NCBI RefSeq assembly: GCF_000585395.1
Contig: NZ_KK073875.1
Coordinates: 5,198,274-5,262,273 of the forward strand
Direction of reading: 5' to 3'
Source: Saccharibacillus sacchari DSM 19268
Lineage (GTDB): Bacteria > Bacillota > Bacilli > Paenibacillales > Paenibacillaceae
DNA: 64,000 nucleotides
Position 1 is the stretch's first letter, and every line of letters starts with the position of its first letter. Positions 9,041 to 18,386 of the stretch are shown here, piece after piece. The notes under the pieces are model-generated. The model did no database searches and was not told where the DNA came from. It saw only the letters and a list, made by a program, of their open reading frames with translations. The translations under genes were made by a program, and so were the position numbers.

Positions 9041-9724
9041 ATGCAAGCCGTAATGAAGCATGCTTGGAATTTGAGCGAAAAGGAAGCGATCGGGCTTCAA
9101 GAGGAATGGGCGGGAACAGTCTCGTTGGAGACTCCGCAAGGTTGGAAAGTTCGGAGGGTCGCGGGGGTGGATGTGGCTTACGACAAAAACGACGATCGGT
9201 TGATCGCGGCGGTGGTGGTGTTGGATGCGGAGACGCTGGAGGTCGTGGAGACGGCTGCCGCGGAAGGCAAGCCTTCGTTCCCTTACATTCCGGGACTGTT
9301 TTCGTTTCGCGAGCTGCCGCCCGTGTTGGAAGCGTTCAAGCGTCTGAAAACACCGCCCGACTTGATCGTGTGCGACGGGCAGGGCATCGCGCATCCGCGG
9401 AGATTCGGGCTGGCCAGCCATCTGGGACTGCTGCTGGATATACCGACGATCGGATGCGGCAAGACCCGGCTGATCGGGGAACACGAAGAACCGGACGGCG
9501 AACGCGGATCGGCTTCGCCGCTGGTCGACGGAGACGAGACGATTGGTTACTGCCTGCGTACGCAAAACGGCGTCAAGCCGGTCTACGTCTCGGCGGGTCA
9601 CCGTTTATCCCAGGCAGACGCTTGCGAATGGATCTTGAAACTGACTCCGCGCTACCGCCTTCCTGAAACGACGCGGCAGGCGGATCAATGCGTGAAACGG
9701 GAACTGGGCAAGCCGACGAGCTGA
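9041..9724 (+). CDS. nfi: Endonuclease V (deoxyinosine 3'-endonuclease)
   Basis: 227 residues. Cleaves DNA (and in some organisms RNA) one base 3' of inosine, repairing deaminated adenine. Family motifs are in order: VAGVDVAY with the first catalytic Asp, YIPGLFSFRELPP with the wedge, LIVCDGQGIAHPRRFGLASH with the second acid, GCGKTRLIG and VYVSAGHR. Length is normal. No signal peptide. The start codon follows GGGAGG. It stands alone between the MFS gene and an unknown gene. Confidence 0.95.
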   Translation: MQAVMKHAWNLSEKEAIGLQEEWAGTVSLETPQGWKVRRVAGVDVAYDKNDDRLIAAVVVLDAETLEVVETAAAEGKPSFPYIPGLFSFRELPPVLEAFKRLKTPPDLIVCDGQGIAHPRRFGLASHLGLLLDIPTIGCGKTRLIGEHEEPDGERGSASPLVDGDETIGYCLRTQNGVKPVYVSAGHRLSQADACEWILKLTPRYRLPETTRQADQCVKRELGKPTS

Positions 9725-9790
9725 TCGCGTTCGAATCGAATGTCGGCGCTTCGGGCAGTGCGGAACGCGAAATCGAAAGGAGTTCATTCA

Positions 9791-10672
9791 ATGACCGATA
9801 TCCTCAAAACCTACAAAAAACGCATCGCCCTTTTCAAAAAACTCTACCATTATAATAACGGCACTTACGACCGGCAGCGCGGCGTAACGGTCTATGACGT
9901 AAGTATCCTGTCTGCCGAAGAATTGGCTTTCATGAATGAACTCCAATGGCAACCCAATGATATCGTGCAGATGAATCACGATGAACTGATTCCTGCGATT
10001 ACCGAACTCATTCGTGACGAACGTTTGTCCAAAGAACGTCTGATCGGCGAATTCGTAGCTGCGGCAGGAGGCAGCTATCGGCGCGGGATTAACGGCTTGA
10101 TGAACCTTCATTTCGCGACGCTTATTCCCGACCATCCCTATCATCCGGCGCAAAGACTCGCGGCATGCGGGGTTTGCGGATTTAGCGAACTGTCGACTCG
10201 AACGCACGATAATCTATCCGATATCCGGGAATCTTTATGGCTCGGCTATAATTGGCATTCGCCGAAAGGCATTTATGCGGATCTTACGGAACGGATCGAA
10301 CTGCCGGAAATTCATCCGACCGAAGAAGATGCGGCGGCACTCAAAAGCTTGCTTGAAGGCGTTGATCGCGCTCAAGCTGGCGAGACTCCGGGAAAACTGG
10401 AGAAACGACTCAGCGCGGAAAAGGTCATCAAAGGCAATTCGGGAACGCGGCGCGCTCTGCTCAGTACCTTGGCCGAAGTCGGCGTAATTCCGAATGCTGC
10501 CATGCCTGTCGATCCGAAGCGTTGGATCAATCACGAAGTGATGGTTCAAGCAGGCATGGATCTGGACTCCACGCAAGGACGCTCCGATATCGAGATGCCT
10601 TACGCCGGATGGCGCGGACATCTCGGCGTCGATTGGGATCGGGCGAAGGAATGGTTCGGCGCTTATTTGTAA
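9791..10672 (+). CDS. Hypothetical protein, 293 residues
   Basis: Not recognised. The start at 9791 is chosen for the strong AAAGGAG at 9777-9783; the frame is open for 17 codons further upstream. The protein is soluble and mixed alpha/beta. It contains a C-x-x-C pair (AACGVCGFSEL, about residues 120-130) within a stretch that also has H residues (NLHFATLIPDHPYHPAQR), so a bound metal is possible. The C-terminus is Trp-rich (PYAGWRGHLGVDWDRAKEWF). A bidirectional terminator follows. Confidence 0.7.
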   Translation: MTDILKTYKKRIALFKKLYHYNNGTYDRQRGVTVYDVSILSAEELAFMNELQWQPNDIVQMNHDELIPAITELIRDERLSKERLIGEFVAAAGGSYRRGINGLMNLHFATLIPDHPYHPAQRLAACGVCGFSELSTRTHDNLSDIRESLWLGYNWHSPKGIYADLTERIELPEIHPTEEDAAALKSLLEGVDRAQAGETPGKLEKRLSAEKVIKGNSGTRRALLSTLAEVGVIPNAAMPVDPKRWINHEVMVQAGMDLDSTQGRSDIEMPYAGWRGHLGVDWDRAKEWFGAYL

Positions 10673-10702
10673 GCTAGCCGCGCTCATGTTCTCTACATAG
10701 TC

Positions 10703-10746
10703 AAAAGAAGCCGAATGCGACAAGAATCGCTTTCGGCTTCTTTTTT
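10703..10746 (+). terminator. Bidirectional terminator
   Basis: AAAAGAAGCCGAA pairs with TTCGGCTTCTTTT, with an inner GCGA/TCGC stem and a T run on each strand. It serves the unknown plus-strand gene and the permease on the minus strand. Confidence 0.85.
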
Positions 10747-10780
10747 ATGGAACGTTCTTGTTAGAATGTAACCCTCAAAC

Positions 10781-12142
10781 CTACGCCGCCGGCTTTTTAA
10801 ACTTCAATATCGACCAGACCGTTAACAATACCAACACGCCCACGCAGACGCCGATGCTGAACCGGTTCTGCGGATCGATCACGAAGCCTGCCGCGATGAC
10901 CGCCAAGATCACGGCCGTCGTACCCGTAATATACGGATAGCCCCAGATGCGGAACGTCGGCTTTGTCGGATACTGCGGGCGCAGCTTGAGCTGGGCCAAG
11001 CAGATCGACAGCCAAACGACGAGCACCACGAAGCCCGGAACCGCCAGCAGAATCGCGAACAGATTGTCTTCCGCGACATAGGCGATCACCGCTCCCAGTA
11101 CCAGAACCGCCGCGCATAAGCGCAAACTGCCAACGGGCACGCCTTTTGCCGTAGTCATGCCCAGCGCCTTGGGCGCTTCTCCGGCAGACGCCATCGAATG
11201 CAGCATCCGCGTCGCGCCGTAAATGCTGGAGTTGGCCGCCGACAGCACCGCGATGACCAAAATAAAGTTAATGATATGCGCCGCGCCGCTAAGCCCCGTT
11301 GCTTCCAGCACCTGTACGAACGGACTATTCTGTCCCGCCAGCTGGTTCCATGGAATGAGGCCGCAAATGACCAGGATCGGTAGCGAATAAAAAAGCACGA
11401 CGCGCAGGATGAAGCTTTTGACGACTCTGGGCATGACCTTCTCCGCATCTTTGGCTTCGGTCAGCGTCATGCCGATCAGCTCCGATCCGCCGTAAGAGAA
11501 CATCACGACAAGAAGAGCGGAAAAGACCGACAGCCAGCCGTTCGGCATGAAACCCCCGTGCGCGGTATAGTTCGTCAATCCCGGAGCTTCGCCTGTAGCC
11601 CCCGGAATCAAGCCGAACAACAGACCCGCGCCCAGAATAATAAACACGACGATCATGGCGATCTTAATTCCGGCCAGCCAAAACTCGGTCTCCCCGAAAC
11701 TTTCGACGCTCATTCGGTTGATGCCTAGAATGAGCGCCGCGCTGGCAAGGCTCAGTACCCATAGAGGTACGCCCGGCATCCAATATTGCAAAAATGATCC
11801 GGCCGCCGTTACCTCGATCACGCAGACGCTGAGCATAAGAAAAGCATACAGCCAGCCCACGATAAACGCCGGACGCGGGCCGAATGCCTGACGGATAAAT
11901 TCTTTCATGTTGCGGTTAGGGTAGACGCTCGCCAATTCCGCGATCGCCCCCATGACGACCAACAGCAGCAGGCCGCCGAACAGGTAGGTTAACACGACGG
12001 CCGGTCCCGCAAGCCCGATCGTCTCGGCGCTACCTTTGAAGATGCCGGTCCCGATGACGCCGCCCATGGCCATAAAACTGATATGCCGCGGCAGCAGTTT
12101 TTTTTGAAGCTTTTCGCTGCCAGACTTATTTGCGCTTTCCAC
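10781..12142 (-). CDS. APC-family amino acid permease
   Basis: 453 residues with about twelve membrane segments. The signature HISFMAMGGVIGTGIFKGSA in the first segment, with the small-residue GVIGTGIF turn, is the substrate site of amino acid/polyamine/cation symporters of the AAT subgroup. The start is a GTG at 12142, placed seven bases after GGAGG; the frame is open further upstream but without a ribosome site. Substrate not readable; related Bacillus proteins import serine, alanine, asparagine or GABA. Confidence 0.9.
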   Translation of the reverse strand: MESANKSGSEKLQKKLLPRHISFMAMGGVIGTGIFKGSAETIGLAGPAVVLTYLFGGLLLLVVMGAIAELASVYPNRNMKEFIRQAFGPRPAFIVGWLYAFLMLSVCVIEVTAAGSFLQYWMPGVPLWVLSLASAALILGINRMSVESFGETEFWLAGIKIAMIVVFIILGAGLLFGLIPGATGEAPGLTNYTAHGGFMPNGWLSVFSALLVVMFSYGGSELIGMTLTEAKDAEKVMPRVVKSFILRVVLFYSLPILVICGLIPWNQLAGQNSPFVQVLEATGLSGAAHIINFILVIAVLSAANSSIYGATRMLHSMASAGEAPKALGMTTAKGVPVGSLRLCAAVLVLGAVIAYVAEDNLFAILLAVPGFVVLVVWLSICLAQLKLRPQYPTKPTFRIWGYPYITGTTAVILAVIAAGFVIDPQNRFSIGVCVGVLVLLTVWSILKFKKPAA

Positions 12143-12242
12143 TTGACTTCCTCCGATTCTTTTGCACAGTAATGCACACCCGCGTTTGCGAGACGCATAC
12201 TCTATCCTACAACAAAAAACGAAAATCCGCATCGGGTCGCGA

Positions 12243-12282
12243 AAAAAATCACCGAACGGACTCAAACTGTCCGTCGGTGAAA
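12243..12282 (-). terminator. Rho-independent terminator of the lipoprotein gene
   Basis: On the minus strand CACCGACGGAC pairs with GTCCGTTCGGTG and is followed by seven T, just 3' of the lipoprotein stop at 12311. Confidence 0.85.
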
Positions 12283-12310
12283 GAGTATGTCTACTTTAAA
12301 TAGACATATT

Positions 12311-13126
12311 TTAGTCAATATCGTACATCATCCATTTTCCTTCTTGCCGCACAAACACGTAAGCGTTGGAACGAACGTTTTTCTCGCCTTCTACGCGATA
12401 ATGAACGTGAACAATAGCCGTATCCGCTGAAGGCGGCTGCATATCCATGATTTGCAATTCTTCGATCGGAGGCGCGTCTACGCCCAGCACGCCGGAGTTC
12501 GAATTCGGAATGAACAGCTTCCGGTAAGCGTCCGCATCTCCGGCTATTTGAGCTTTTGTGCTTGCGTTAATCAGCTTTACGATCTCTAATTCGTCATTCG
12601 CATAACGTTCCTCGTCCACGAAAGGCCCGTCGGCACGTTCGATTCCCGCAACCCTCCATTGCCCCGCTTCTTGCTTGAGCTTATACAAAATCGAATGGTA
12701 ACCGTCTGCGGCGTTCTCCCGAATTGCGCCACCGAGCGGATTGATCCCTGTCGGATCGGACTCGGATCTGAACAGATCAAAGTTTTCAGCTTTATCCACT
12801 TGGAACGAGATCTGCTTATCCGCTTCAGGCGCGTCTTGCGTGAACAAGGCGGCGTAGGCCGAAGTATCGTCTGTTTGTTGCGCGCGAAAAAGCTCGTTTA
12901 ACAGATCGATCTGCTCAGGCTCAACCCTCGAACCTTCGTAATATTCTTTTTTCAAATAAACCTTCTCCGGTTCAGCGACAACCTCGGCAGATTCCGTCTG
13001 ATGATCCGTTTGATTCACTGCTTTTGGGCCATTTTGCTCGGGTGCTGAAGCACTCGTTCCGCATCCGGTTGCCAGTACGCCGACGACAACGGCTACTGCA
13101 AGCAATGGAACTGTGTTGATTTTCAA
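12311..13126 (-). CDS. Putative lipoprotein of unknown function
   Basis: 271 residues. Signal peptide MKINTVPLLAVAVVVG with lipobox LATGC (Cys near residue 22), so the mature protein is anchored outside the membrane. A Glu/Gln/Thr-rich linker follows. Two similar halves may each resemble the cystatin-like (NTF2-type) fold: residues about 70-155 (IDLLNELFRAQQTDDTSAYAALF) and about 180-270 (IVKLINASTKAQIAGDADAYRKLF), each ending in 'Y.l..e.g.W.v..i'. It is the last gene of the regulator-ABC block, 83 bases after the permease, and may serve that module. Function unknown. Confidence 0.8.
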   Translation of the reverse strand: MKINTVPLLAVAVVVGVLATGCGTSASAPEQNGPKAVNQTDHQTESAEVVAEPEKVYLKKEYYEGSRVEPEQIDLLNELFRAQQTDDTSAYAALFTQDAPEADKQISFQVDKAENFDLFRSESDPTGINPLGGAIRENAADGYHSILYKLKQEAGQWRVAGIERADGPFVDEERYANDELEIVKLINASTKAQIAGDADAYRKLFIPNSNSGVLGVDAPPIEELQIMDMQPPSADTAIVHVHYRVEGEKNVRSNAYVFVRQEGKWMMYDID

Positions 13127-13209
13127 AGAAAAGCCCTCCTATCTCAGCCATCGCCCATTTCGTTAGTTTAACTCTATGGATAGACGCGGAGGGCTTGACG
13201 TTAGTTCCA

Positions 13210-15768
13210 CTACTCCCGCAAACGTTCTGTAATCGAAGAGACAGCAAGCATTCGGCATACCATTCGGGTAAGCGCATACGCGATAACCAACAAGACGAGA
13301 AGCATCGCTACGGTCGGCCATATCCGCATACGAAAGACGGTAAACGCCATCTGCTCCGTTATCGTTCGTACCATACTTGCCGTTACCCACATCCCGGGCA
13401 GCAGCACAATCGCTGACGTTAGTCCGGTTATCCAAAGCCCTTCCGCAAAAAGCAATGTGCGCAGTTGTTTCTTCGTCATGCCGATGCTCTCCATCGCAGC
13501 CAATTCTTTTCGCCTGGAAAAGATACTGCTTAACACCGTATTCGCATAATTGAGCAGGCCGATCAGCGCAATGACCATACACAACCCATAACCGATCAAG
13601 CGAAAAACATTCACAAAACGCGACAGCTCTTGCCGATAATTTTCACGGGAACGAACGGATACTCCAATATGCTCAGAGGCAATCGCCTGAACGGAAGCGC
13701 CCAACGTGTCGGCAGAAGAAGTGGTTGCTCCCCTCTCTACAGCTTCCAAGGATACTACAAGCAACGAAGCATTCGGATGCTTCGCACGGACTTCAGCTTC
13801 CGGCGCATAGATGTTGAAGCCGAACTGGCTAAAATAACGCGTTCCGATCGCATAAAAGGCATCGTACCGGAGCACGGCCATCACTTCCCGCTGTTCCGCA
13901 GAACCAGGCAACCGCAGCCGATCCCCAGGGCGATAATAGGATGCGTATTTCGGTTCGCCGCCCAGCAAAGCTTCTGTCACCAACACGTAACCGCCTTGAG
14001 CAAACTTGGCCGAATCGAATGTTCCCGCCACAACGTCATCCTTTTTTAAAAGATCATAAAAACCCGCACCCAGACCATACATCTGCACAGGTACGGATTC
14101 TCTCTTGGGCAAATCCGGCTGTTTGTCGGCGATCAGGCGGCTTATCGAATCATCGACCGTAAACTCCGTTTGCTCCCAGTAGACCCGATCAACCGACGAT
14201 ATGCCGGGAAGACGTTCCAAATGTTCTGCGACTTCATTATTCAGCGCATGCCCCTGCAAGCTGCTGTTGTCCTCCGTCAATCTCTCCTCGCTAACGCCTA
14301 TAAGCTCTTCTTCCCGAAGCATCCAGTCTCCGACGATATAATCGTTCAGATACTTTTCCATGCTGACCGAACCGATTATATTGGAGACGATTCCGAACAC
14401 GATCAAGCTCAATGACAATGAAGCCAGCATAATGACCAGTCGCCGCGGACTACGGATCAAGTTGCGCCAAGCCATCCGATAGATTCGGGTGCCGCCTTTT
14501 ACTATACCTTTTCCATGGTGGCGTTTTTTTCGACCGACTGATACCTCCACGTATTTTGCGGCATCAACAGGAGTCGCAGCCGACGCCATTCGCGCAGGAC
14601 GTCCGGCAGACAATCGCACCGTGAGATAAGAAAATATCGCGGCAGCCATAAAAATGACCGGATGAACCGAATAAGCCGTTTCCGTCACTCCCGTTGCCAA
14701 CGAAGTTGCATAAGGCGACAGCAGCGAACCCACTCCATAGCCTAGCAATAAGCCGATCGGCAACGCTAACAGATATAAGCGATTCGACTGCACCAAGACG
14801 ATCCGGCGAATCTGCCTCGGCGAGGTCCCGATCGTTTTTAACAAACCGAAAAAACGGATATCCCGAACGACCGAAATATGAAAAATATTATAGATCAGCA
14901 AATAGCCGCTCAACATCACAATCAGCAACAATCCTGCGTAAGGCAACATATTCGCAGGTTGTTGAAGTAGACTCTCGCTTGCGTACGCCCAGTTGACCCC
15001 GTAATCGACGGATAGATCGGCGTTCTGCATCACTTTATGCATCTTGTTGCGGATATTCCAACAATTTTGGAATTTCACGTACAGTTGCGTGCTGCCCGTC
15101 AATATCGGTTCTTGCCCGCCGGCAGTCGGATTATATTCCCCGAATTCAGCAGCGGCGAAAGATTTCGATACAAAAGCCAGCCCCGCAACATTTCCGCCTG
15201 CATCCGATAAATAACGATCCGTTTCATACCATCCGCTGAGTCGGAAGGTACGCGCCCGCACATCGCCTTCGTCTGTACGAACATCGAGCGAGATTGCTGC
15301 GCCCAGTTCTCGCGGAATCTCCAACTCGTCCAACGTCCACCCGCTTAGCGCAATCCCGTCCGCCTGCTCCGGCAACCCGCCCTGTTCAAACGAAATAAAA
15401 GCATGGCTCGGATAATTCCCGTCGACGGCGATGACCTCAAGCCGTGAATTTGTTAAAGCCGCGTGTTGAATTCTGCCTATGTATACCGTACGCGAAAATT
15501 CTCGAATCTGCGGAGCCGTAGCCAGCATATCCGCTTGTTCAACCGTCAGTTTTTTGAAGCTGCCATGATAGTCGGTTCCGGCCGTCTTCATTGCGGCAAG
15601 TTCCATCGACTTATTCAGCGAAAACCCCAACGTAAACAAAGCGGTCAAGAGTAACGTAGTGAGTACAATCGCGCAACCTGTGATTACGCTCTGTATTCGA
15701 TGGGCACGAAGCTGCCTCAACGCGATCCGGGCGAGTACCGATTTGCCGCGAACATTCCCTTTGCTCAT
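13210..15768 (-). CDS. ABC transporter permease, FtsX/MacB type
   Basis: 852 residues. One N-terminal membrane helix (about 27-50) is followed by a large extracytoplasmic domain. Groups of helices follow near 280-400 and, after a second extracytoplasmic domain, near 700-845; both have the FtsX pattern (SVVRDIRFFGLLKTIGTSPRQIRRIVL and FSRRKELAAMESIGMTKKQLRTLLF). Such permeases act as mechanotransmitters for peptide-antibiotic resistance or lipoprotein release. Start overlaps the ATPase stop (ATGA), so the two are co-translated. The adjacent sensor kinase and regulator suggest a cell-envelope stress or antimicrobial-peptide response. Confidence 0.92.
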   Translation of the reverse strand: MSKGNVRGKSVLARIALRQLRAHRIQSVITGCAIVLTTLLLTALFTLGFSLNKSMELAAMKTAGTDYHGSFKKLTVEQADMLATAPQIREFSRTVYIGRIQHAALTNSRLEVIAVDGNYPSHAFISFEQGGLPEQADGIALSGWTLDELEIPRELGAAISLDVRTDEGDVRARTFRLSGWYETDRYLSDAGGNVAGLAFVSKSFAAAEFGEYNPTAGGQEPILTGSTQLYVKFQNCWNIRNKMHKVMQNADLSVDYGVNWAYASESLLQQPANMLPYAGLLLIVMLSGYLLIYNIFHISVVRDIRFFGLLKTIGTSPRQIRRIVLVQSNRLYLLALPIGLLLGYGVGSLLSPYATSLATGVTETAYSVHPVIFMAAAIFSYLTVRLSAGRPARMASAATPVDAAKYVEVSVGRKKRHHGKGIVKGGTRIYRMAWRNLIRSPRRLVIMLASLSLSLIVFGIVSNIIGSVSMEKYLNDYIVGDWMLREEELIGVSEERLTEDNSSLQGHALNNEVAEHLERLPGISSVDRVYWEQTEFTVDDSISRLIADKQPDLPKRESVPVQMYGLGAGFYDLLKKDDVVAGTFDSAKFAQGGYVLVTEALLGGEPKYASYYRPGDRLRLPGSAEQREVMAVLRYDAFYAIGTRYFSQFGFNIYAPEAEVRAKHPNASLLVVSLEAVERGATTSSADTLGASVQAIASEHIGVSVRSRENYRQELSRFVNVFRLIGYGLCMVIALIGLLNYANTVLSSIFSRRKELAAMESIGMTKKQLRTLLFAEGLWITGLTSAIVLLPGMWVTASMVRTITEQMAFTVFRMRIWPTVAMLLVLLVIAYALTRMVCRMLAVSSITERLRE

Positions 15769-16463
15769 ATCCGAAAGCCGCCTGATCCCTCGTTCGTCCG
15801 CTCTGCGATGCGTCCGTCCTCGATGCGAACAATCCGATCCGCCGCTTGAGCGGCTTCGTCGTTATGGGTAATCATCACAATCGTCTGCCCAAACTCTTCG
15901 CTGATGCGTTTGATTAACAACAGCACTTCTTGCCCGGTTCGGCTGTCGAGGTTGCCTGTCGGTTCATCCGCCAAAATGAGCGAAGGCTTGGCTGCCAGCG
16001 CCCGTGCAATGGCTACGCGCTGTTGTTGACCGCCGGACAGATTGGAGGGCAGACTTTCTTTTTTCGACTCCAAACCAAGCGTGGCGATGATCTCATCCAC
16101 GTAAGCCCGATCCGGAACTTCCCCGTCCAACTCGATCGGAAGCACGATGTTTTCATAAACGTTCAGTACCGGAATCAGATTATAATTTTGAAAAACAAAC
16201 CCGATGCAGCGCCGACGAAAAATCGTCAACTCCTCGTCGTCCATAGTAAAAAGGTCACGGTCCTCCACATATACGCGTCCTGATGTCGCCCGGTCCAATC
16301 CTCCAATCAGATGCAGCAGCGTGCTTTTACCGCTTCCGCTCGTTCCGACAATCGCGACGAACTCTCCTTTTTTCACAGTCAAGTCGACCCGGTCCAAGGC
16401 CTGTACCCGACGTTCTCCGCTTCCGTAATGTTTCGTGAGGCCCTCCGTTCGAAGCATGTCCAT
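15765..16463 (-). CDS. ABC transporter ATP-binding protein (MacB/LolD/BceA type)
   Basis: 232 residues. Walker A is GTSGSGKSTLLH, the signature is LSGGQQQRVAIARALA, Walker B is LILADEPTGNLD, and the switch histidine is in MITHNDEA. FVFQNYNLIPVLNVYENI is the Q-loop typical of the MacB/LolD/BceA group, matching the FtsX-type permease encoded next. Start 16463 has AAGGAG at ten bases; a second ATG two codons later is possible. Hydrolyses ATP at the inner face of the membrane to drive the permease. Confidence 0.95.
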   Translation of the reverse strand: MDMLRTEGLTKHYGSGERRVQALDRVDLTVKKGEFVAIVGTSGSGKSTLLHLIGGLDRATSGRVYVEDRDLFTMDDEELTIFRRRCIGFVFQNYNLIPVLNVYENIVLPIELDGEVPDRAYVDEIIATLGLESKKESLPSNLSGGQQQRVAIARALAAKPSLILADEPTGNLDSRTGQEVLLLIKRISEEFGQTIVMITHNDEAAQAADRIVRIEDGRIAERTNEGSGGFRI

Positions 16464-16495
16464 CCGGCACTCTCTCCTTATGTTCGTTTGCCTGC

Positions 16496-16545
16496 ATTAT
16501 AGCCGAACTTTCTGACATTCCGCTGTCCGGAAAGTGTCAGAATCG
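16496..16545 (-). promoter_or_regulatory. Candidate regulator-dependent promoter of the ABC operon
   Basis: On the minus strand a perfect -10 (TATAAT, 16496-16501) lies 33 bases before the ATPase start, but no -35 hexamer is present at the right distance. Upstream are two TCTGAC direct repeats about nine bases apart, and an 8-bp inverted repeat TTCTGACA / TGTCAGAA (16510-16517 and 16535-16542). This suits binding of the OmpR-type regulator encoded just upstream. Confidence 0.6.
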
Positions 16546-17625
16546 TCAGATTGGAAGCCAAACACTGAACAAAGCCCCGCCTTGCTTCGACACGCCTGCA
16601 CGAATCCGTCCCCCTTGCGCATGTACGATTTCCCTCGCCAAATACAAGCCCAGTCCCACGCCTTCGGATTGGCCTGCGGAACGCCCTCGCTTGAAGCGAC
16701 CGAAAATCCCGGCTCGTTCATTCTCGTCGATCCCCGGCCCGTTATCCGCGATGTCTACTCTTGCAAACACGTCGCCGACCGATAACGAAACTTCCACCTC
16801 TCCTCCCCGCCGACCGTATTTGACCGCGTTATCCAATAGATTGAACAACGCTTCTGCCGTCCATTTGGCGTCATGGCAAGCCTGCACTTCATGTTCCGCA
16901 TCCATACGCACGCTGAGTGTCACGTCCGCCCGTTCGGCCGCGACATAAACTTGCGAGACGGCTTGGCGTACCGTATCCAGCAGCGAAGAACGAGCAAGAT
17001 TCATCGTCAAAATCCCGGTTTCCAACCGCGACATGTCGATCAGCGAGCGAATCAAGAAATGCAGCTTATCCGCCTGCTCGCGAATCGCGGCGACCCATGA
17101 CTTGGTCTGTGTCTGATCCCCGACCTTCTCCTCTAACAACTGAGTATACAGCAGCATGTTGGCTAGCGGCGTTTTGGTCTGGTGAGAGATATCGGCGATC
17201 AAACGCTGGATGTTCTCCTTTTCCGATCCGATCTCTTCTTGACGTCCGCGGACCCATTCGGCAAAACGACTCAGCTTGTGCTCCAGCAACGACAACGTAC
17301 TCTCTGTATAGCCTAATCGTCTCGATTCGCCGCGAATCACGCCATCCGCTATTTCGTGTACGGATTGCAAAAAATGTAACGTCAGGCGTCGTATATGAAG
17401 CAGCCATAATGCAGCTATTCCGAGCATCAAAAGCAAAAAAACGACCGTAGCGATCACGGCCCCTTCTCTGCTTTGATCCTGATAAGCGGCTCCCGACAGC
17501 CAACCGGCGTACGCTATTGTCAAAAAGGAGACTCCCGACGCGAAAGGCAACGCCAGACGCCAGAAGGGGGTATCGACGATAGTTCCTGCATGTTCGATGC
17601 CCTGTTTTCGTTCCGTGACGCTCAT
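16546..17625 (-). CDS. Sensor histidine kinase
   Basis: 359 residues. Two membrane helices near residues 25-45 and 55-80 enclose a very short outside loop (intramembrane-sensing type). The phosphoacceptor is in RLIADISHQTKTPLAN. The ATP domain has LFNLLDNAVKYG (N box), DNGPGI (G1), GIFGRFKRG (F box) and GVGLGLYLA (G2). Start 17625 is set by GGAGG inside the end of the regulator gene; their stop and start overlap (ATGA). Kinases with this tiny sensor usually read the state of a partner FtsX-type ABC transporter, which is encoded directly downstream. Confidence 0.93.
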   Translation of the reverse strand: MSVTERKQGIEHAGTIVDTPFWRLALPFASGVSFLTIAYAGWLSGAAYQDQSREGAVIATVVFLLLMLGIAALWLLHIRRLTLHFLQSVHEIADGVIRGESRRLGYTESTLSLLEHKLSRFAEWVRGRQEEIGSEKENIQRLIADISHQTKTPLANMLLYTQLLEEKVGDQTQTKSWVAAIREQADKLHFLIRSLIDMSRLETGILTMNLARSSLLDTVRQAVSQVYVAAERADVTLSVRMDAEHEVQACHDAKWTAEALFNLLDNAVKYGRRGGEVEVSLSVGDVFARVDIADNGPGIDENERAGIFGRFKRGRSAGQSEGVGLGLYLAREIVHAQGGRIRAGVSKQGGALFSVWLPI

Positions 17626-18308
17626 TCCCGTTCCTCCTTCGGCCAAGTGTAACCCAACCCGTAGACCGTTTTGATCAACTTGGGCGAGGTCGGATCGTCT
17701 TCGATCTTGGCGCGCAGACGCTTGATGCCGACGCTTAGCGCATTTTCCTCCACAAACTCCGACTCCCCGCTCCACACTTGATCAATTAGCGTCTCACGCG
17801 GAAGGATTTGTCCTCGATTGACCACCAACAGCTTGAGCAGCTTTTGTTCGGTAAGGCTGAGCGATAGTTTTGCGCCTTTTTTCACGTATTCCATTTTGCC
17901 AAAGTCCATTTCCAAATCTGCGTAGACCAAACGTTCTTCCGGCATAGAAGCACTGCGACGAAGAACTGCCGTGACTCTCGCCCGCAATACCATCAGGCTG
18001 AACGGCTTGGTGATGTAATCATCGCCTCCAAGCGCAAAACCTGTGACGATATCGCTTTCCAGATCATTCGCCGTCAAAAAAATAATCGGGAGCGCTGACT
18101 CTTTTCGCAGCATCGTGCAAAAGTCGAAGCCGCTCCCGTCCGGTAAACGAACATCCAAGATAACCAAATCTATACCGCCCTGCTTGATCTCTTCGCGTGC
18201 GTCCGTCAGCGTATGCGCCTGACGAATCTGCGTTGTGGCGTCCCTCAGTGCCAAGGCGATGCCGTTGTTTAGTCCAACATCGTCCTCAACAATCAAAATC
18301 GTACGCAT
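17622..18308 (-). CDS. OmpR/PhoB-family response regulator
   Basis: 228 residues. The receiver domain (1-120) has the acidic pocket VEDDVG, phosphoacceptor Asp in LVILDVRLPDGSG, the switch Thr in IFLTAND and the Lys in YITKPFS. A winged-helix DNA-binding domain follows (about 130-225; LSLTEQKLLKLLVVNRGQIL and AKIEDDPTSPKLIKTVYGLG). First gene of the block regulator-kinase-ATPase-permease-lipoprotein. Likely activates the promoter at 16496-16545. Confidence 0.95.
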   Translation of the reverse strand: MRTILIVEDDVGLNNGIALALRDATTQIRQAHTLTDAREEIKQGGIDLVILDVRLPDGSGFDFCTMLRKESALPIIFLTANDLESDIVTGFALGGDDYITKPFSLMVLRARVTAVLRRSASMPEERLVYADLEMDFGKMEYVKKGAKLSLSLTEQKLLKLLVVNRGQILPRETLIDQVWSGESEFVEENALSVGIKRLRAKIEDDPTSPKLIKTVYGLGYTWPKEERE

Positions 18309-18386
18309 CGTTTTCCCACCTTCATATGTATAACCGCCCTTCGCCCGCGATATTTAAGGCGAAGCGACCGCTCCTTGCGCAACGCT

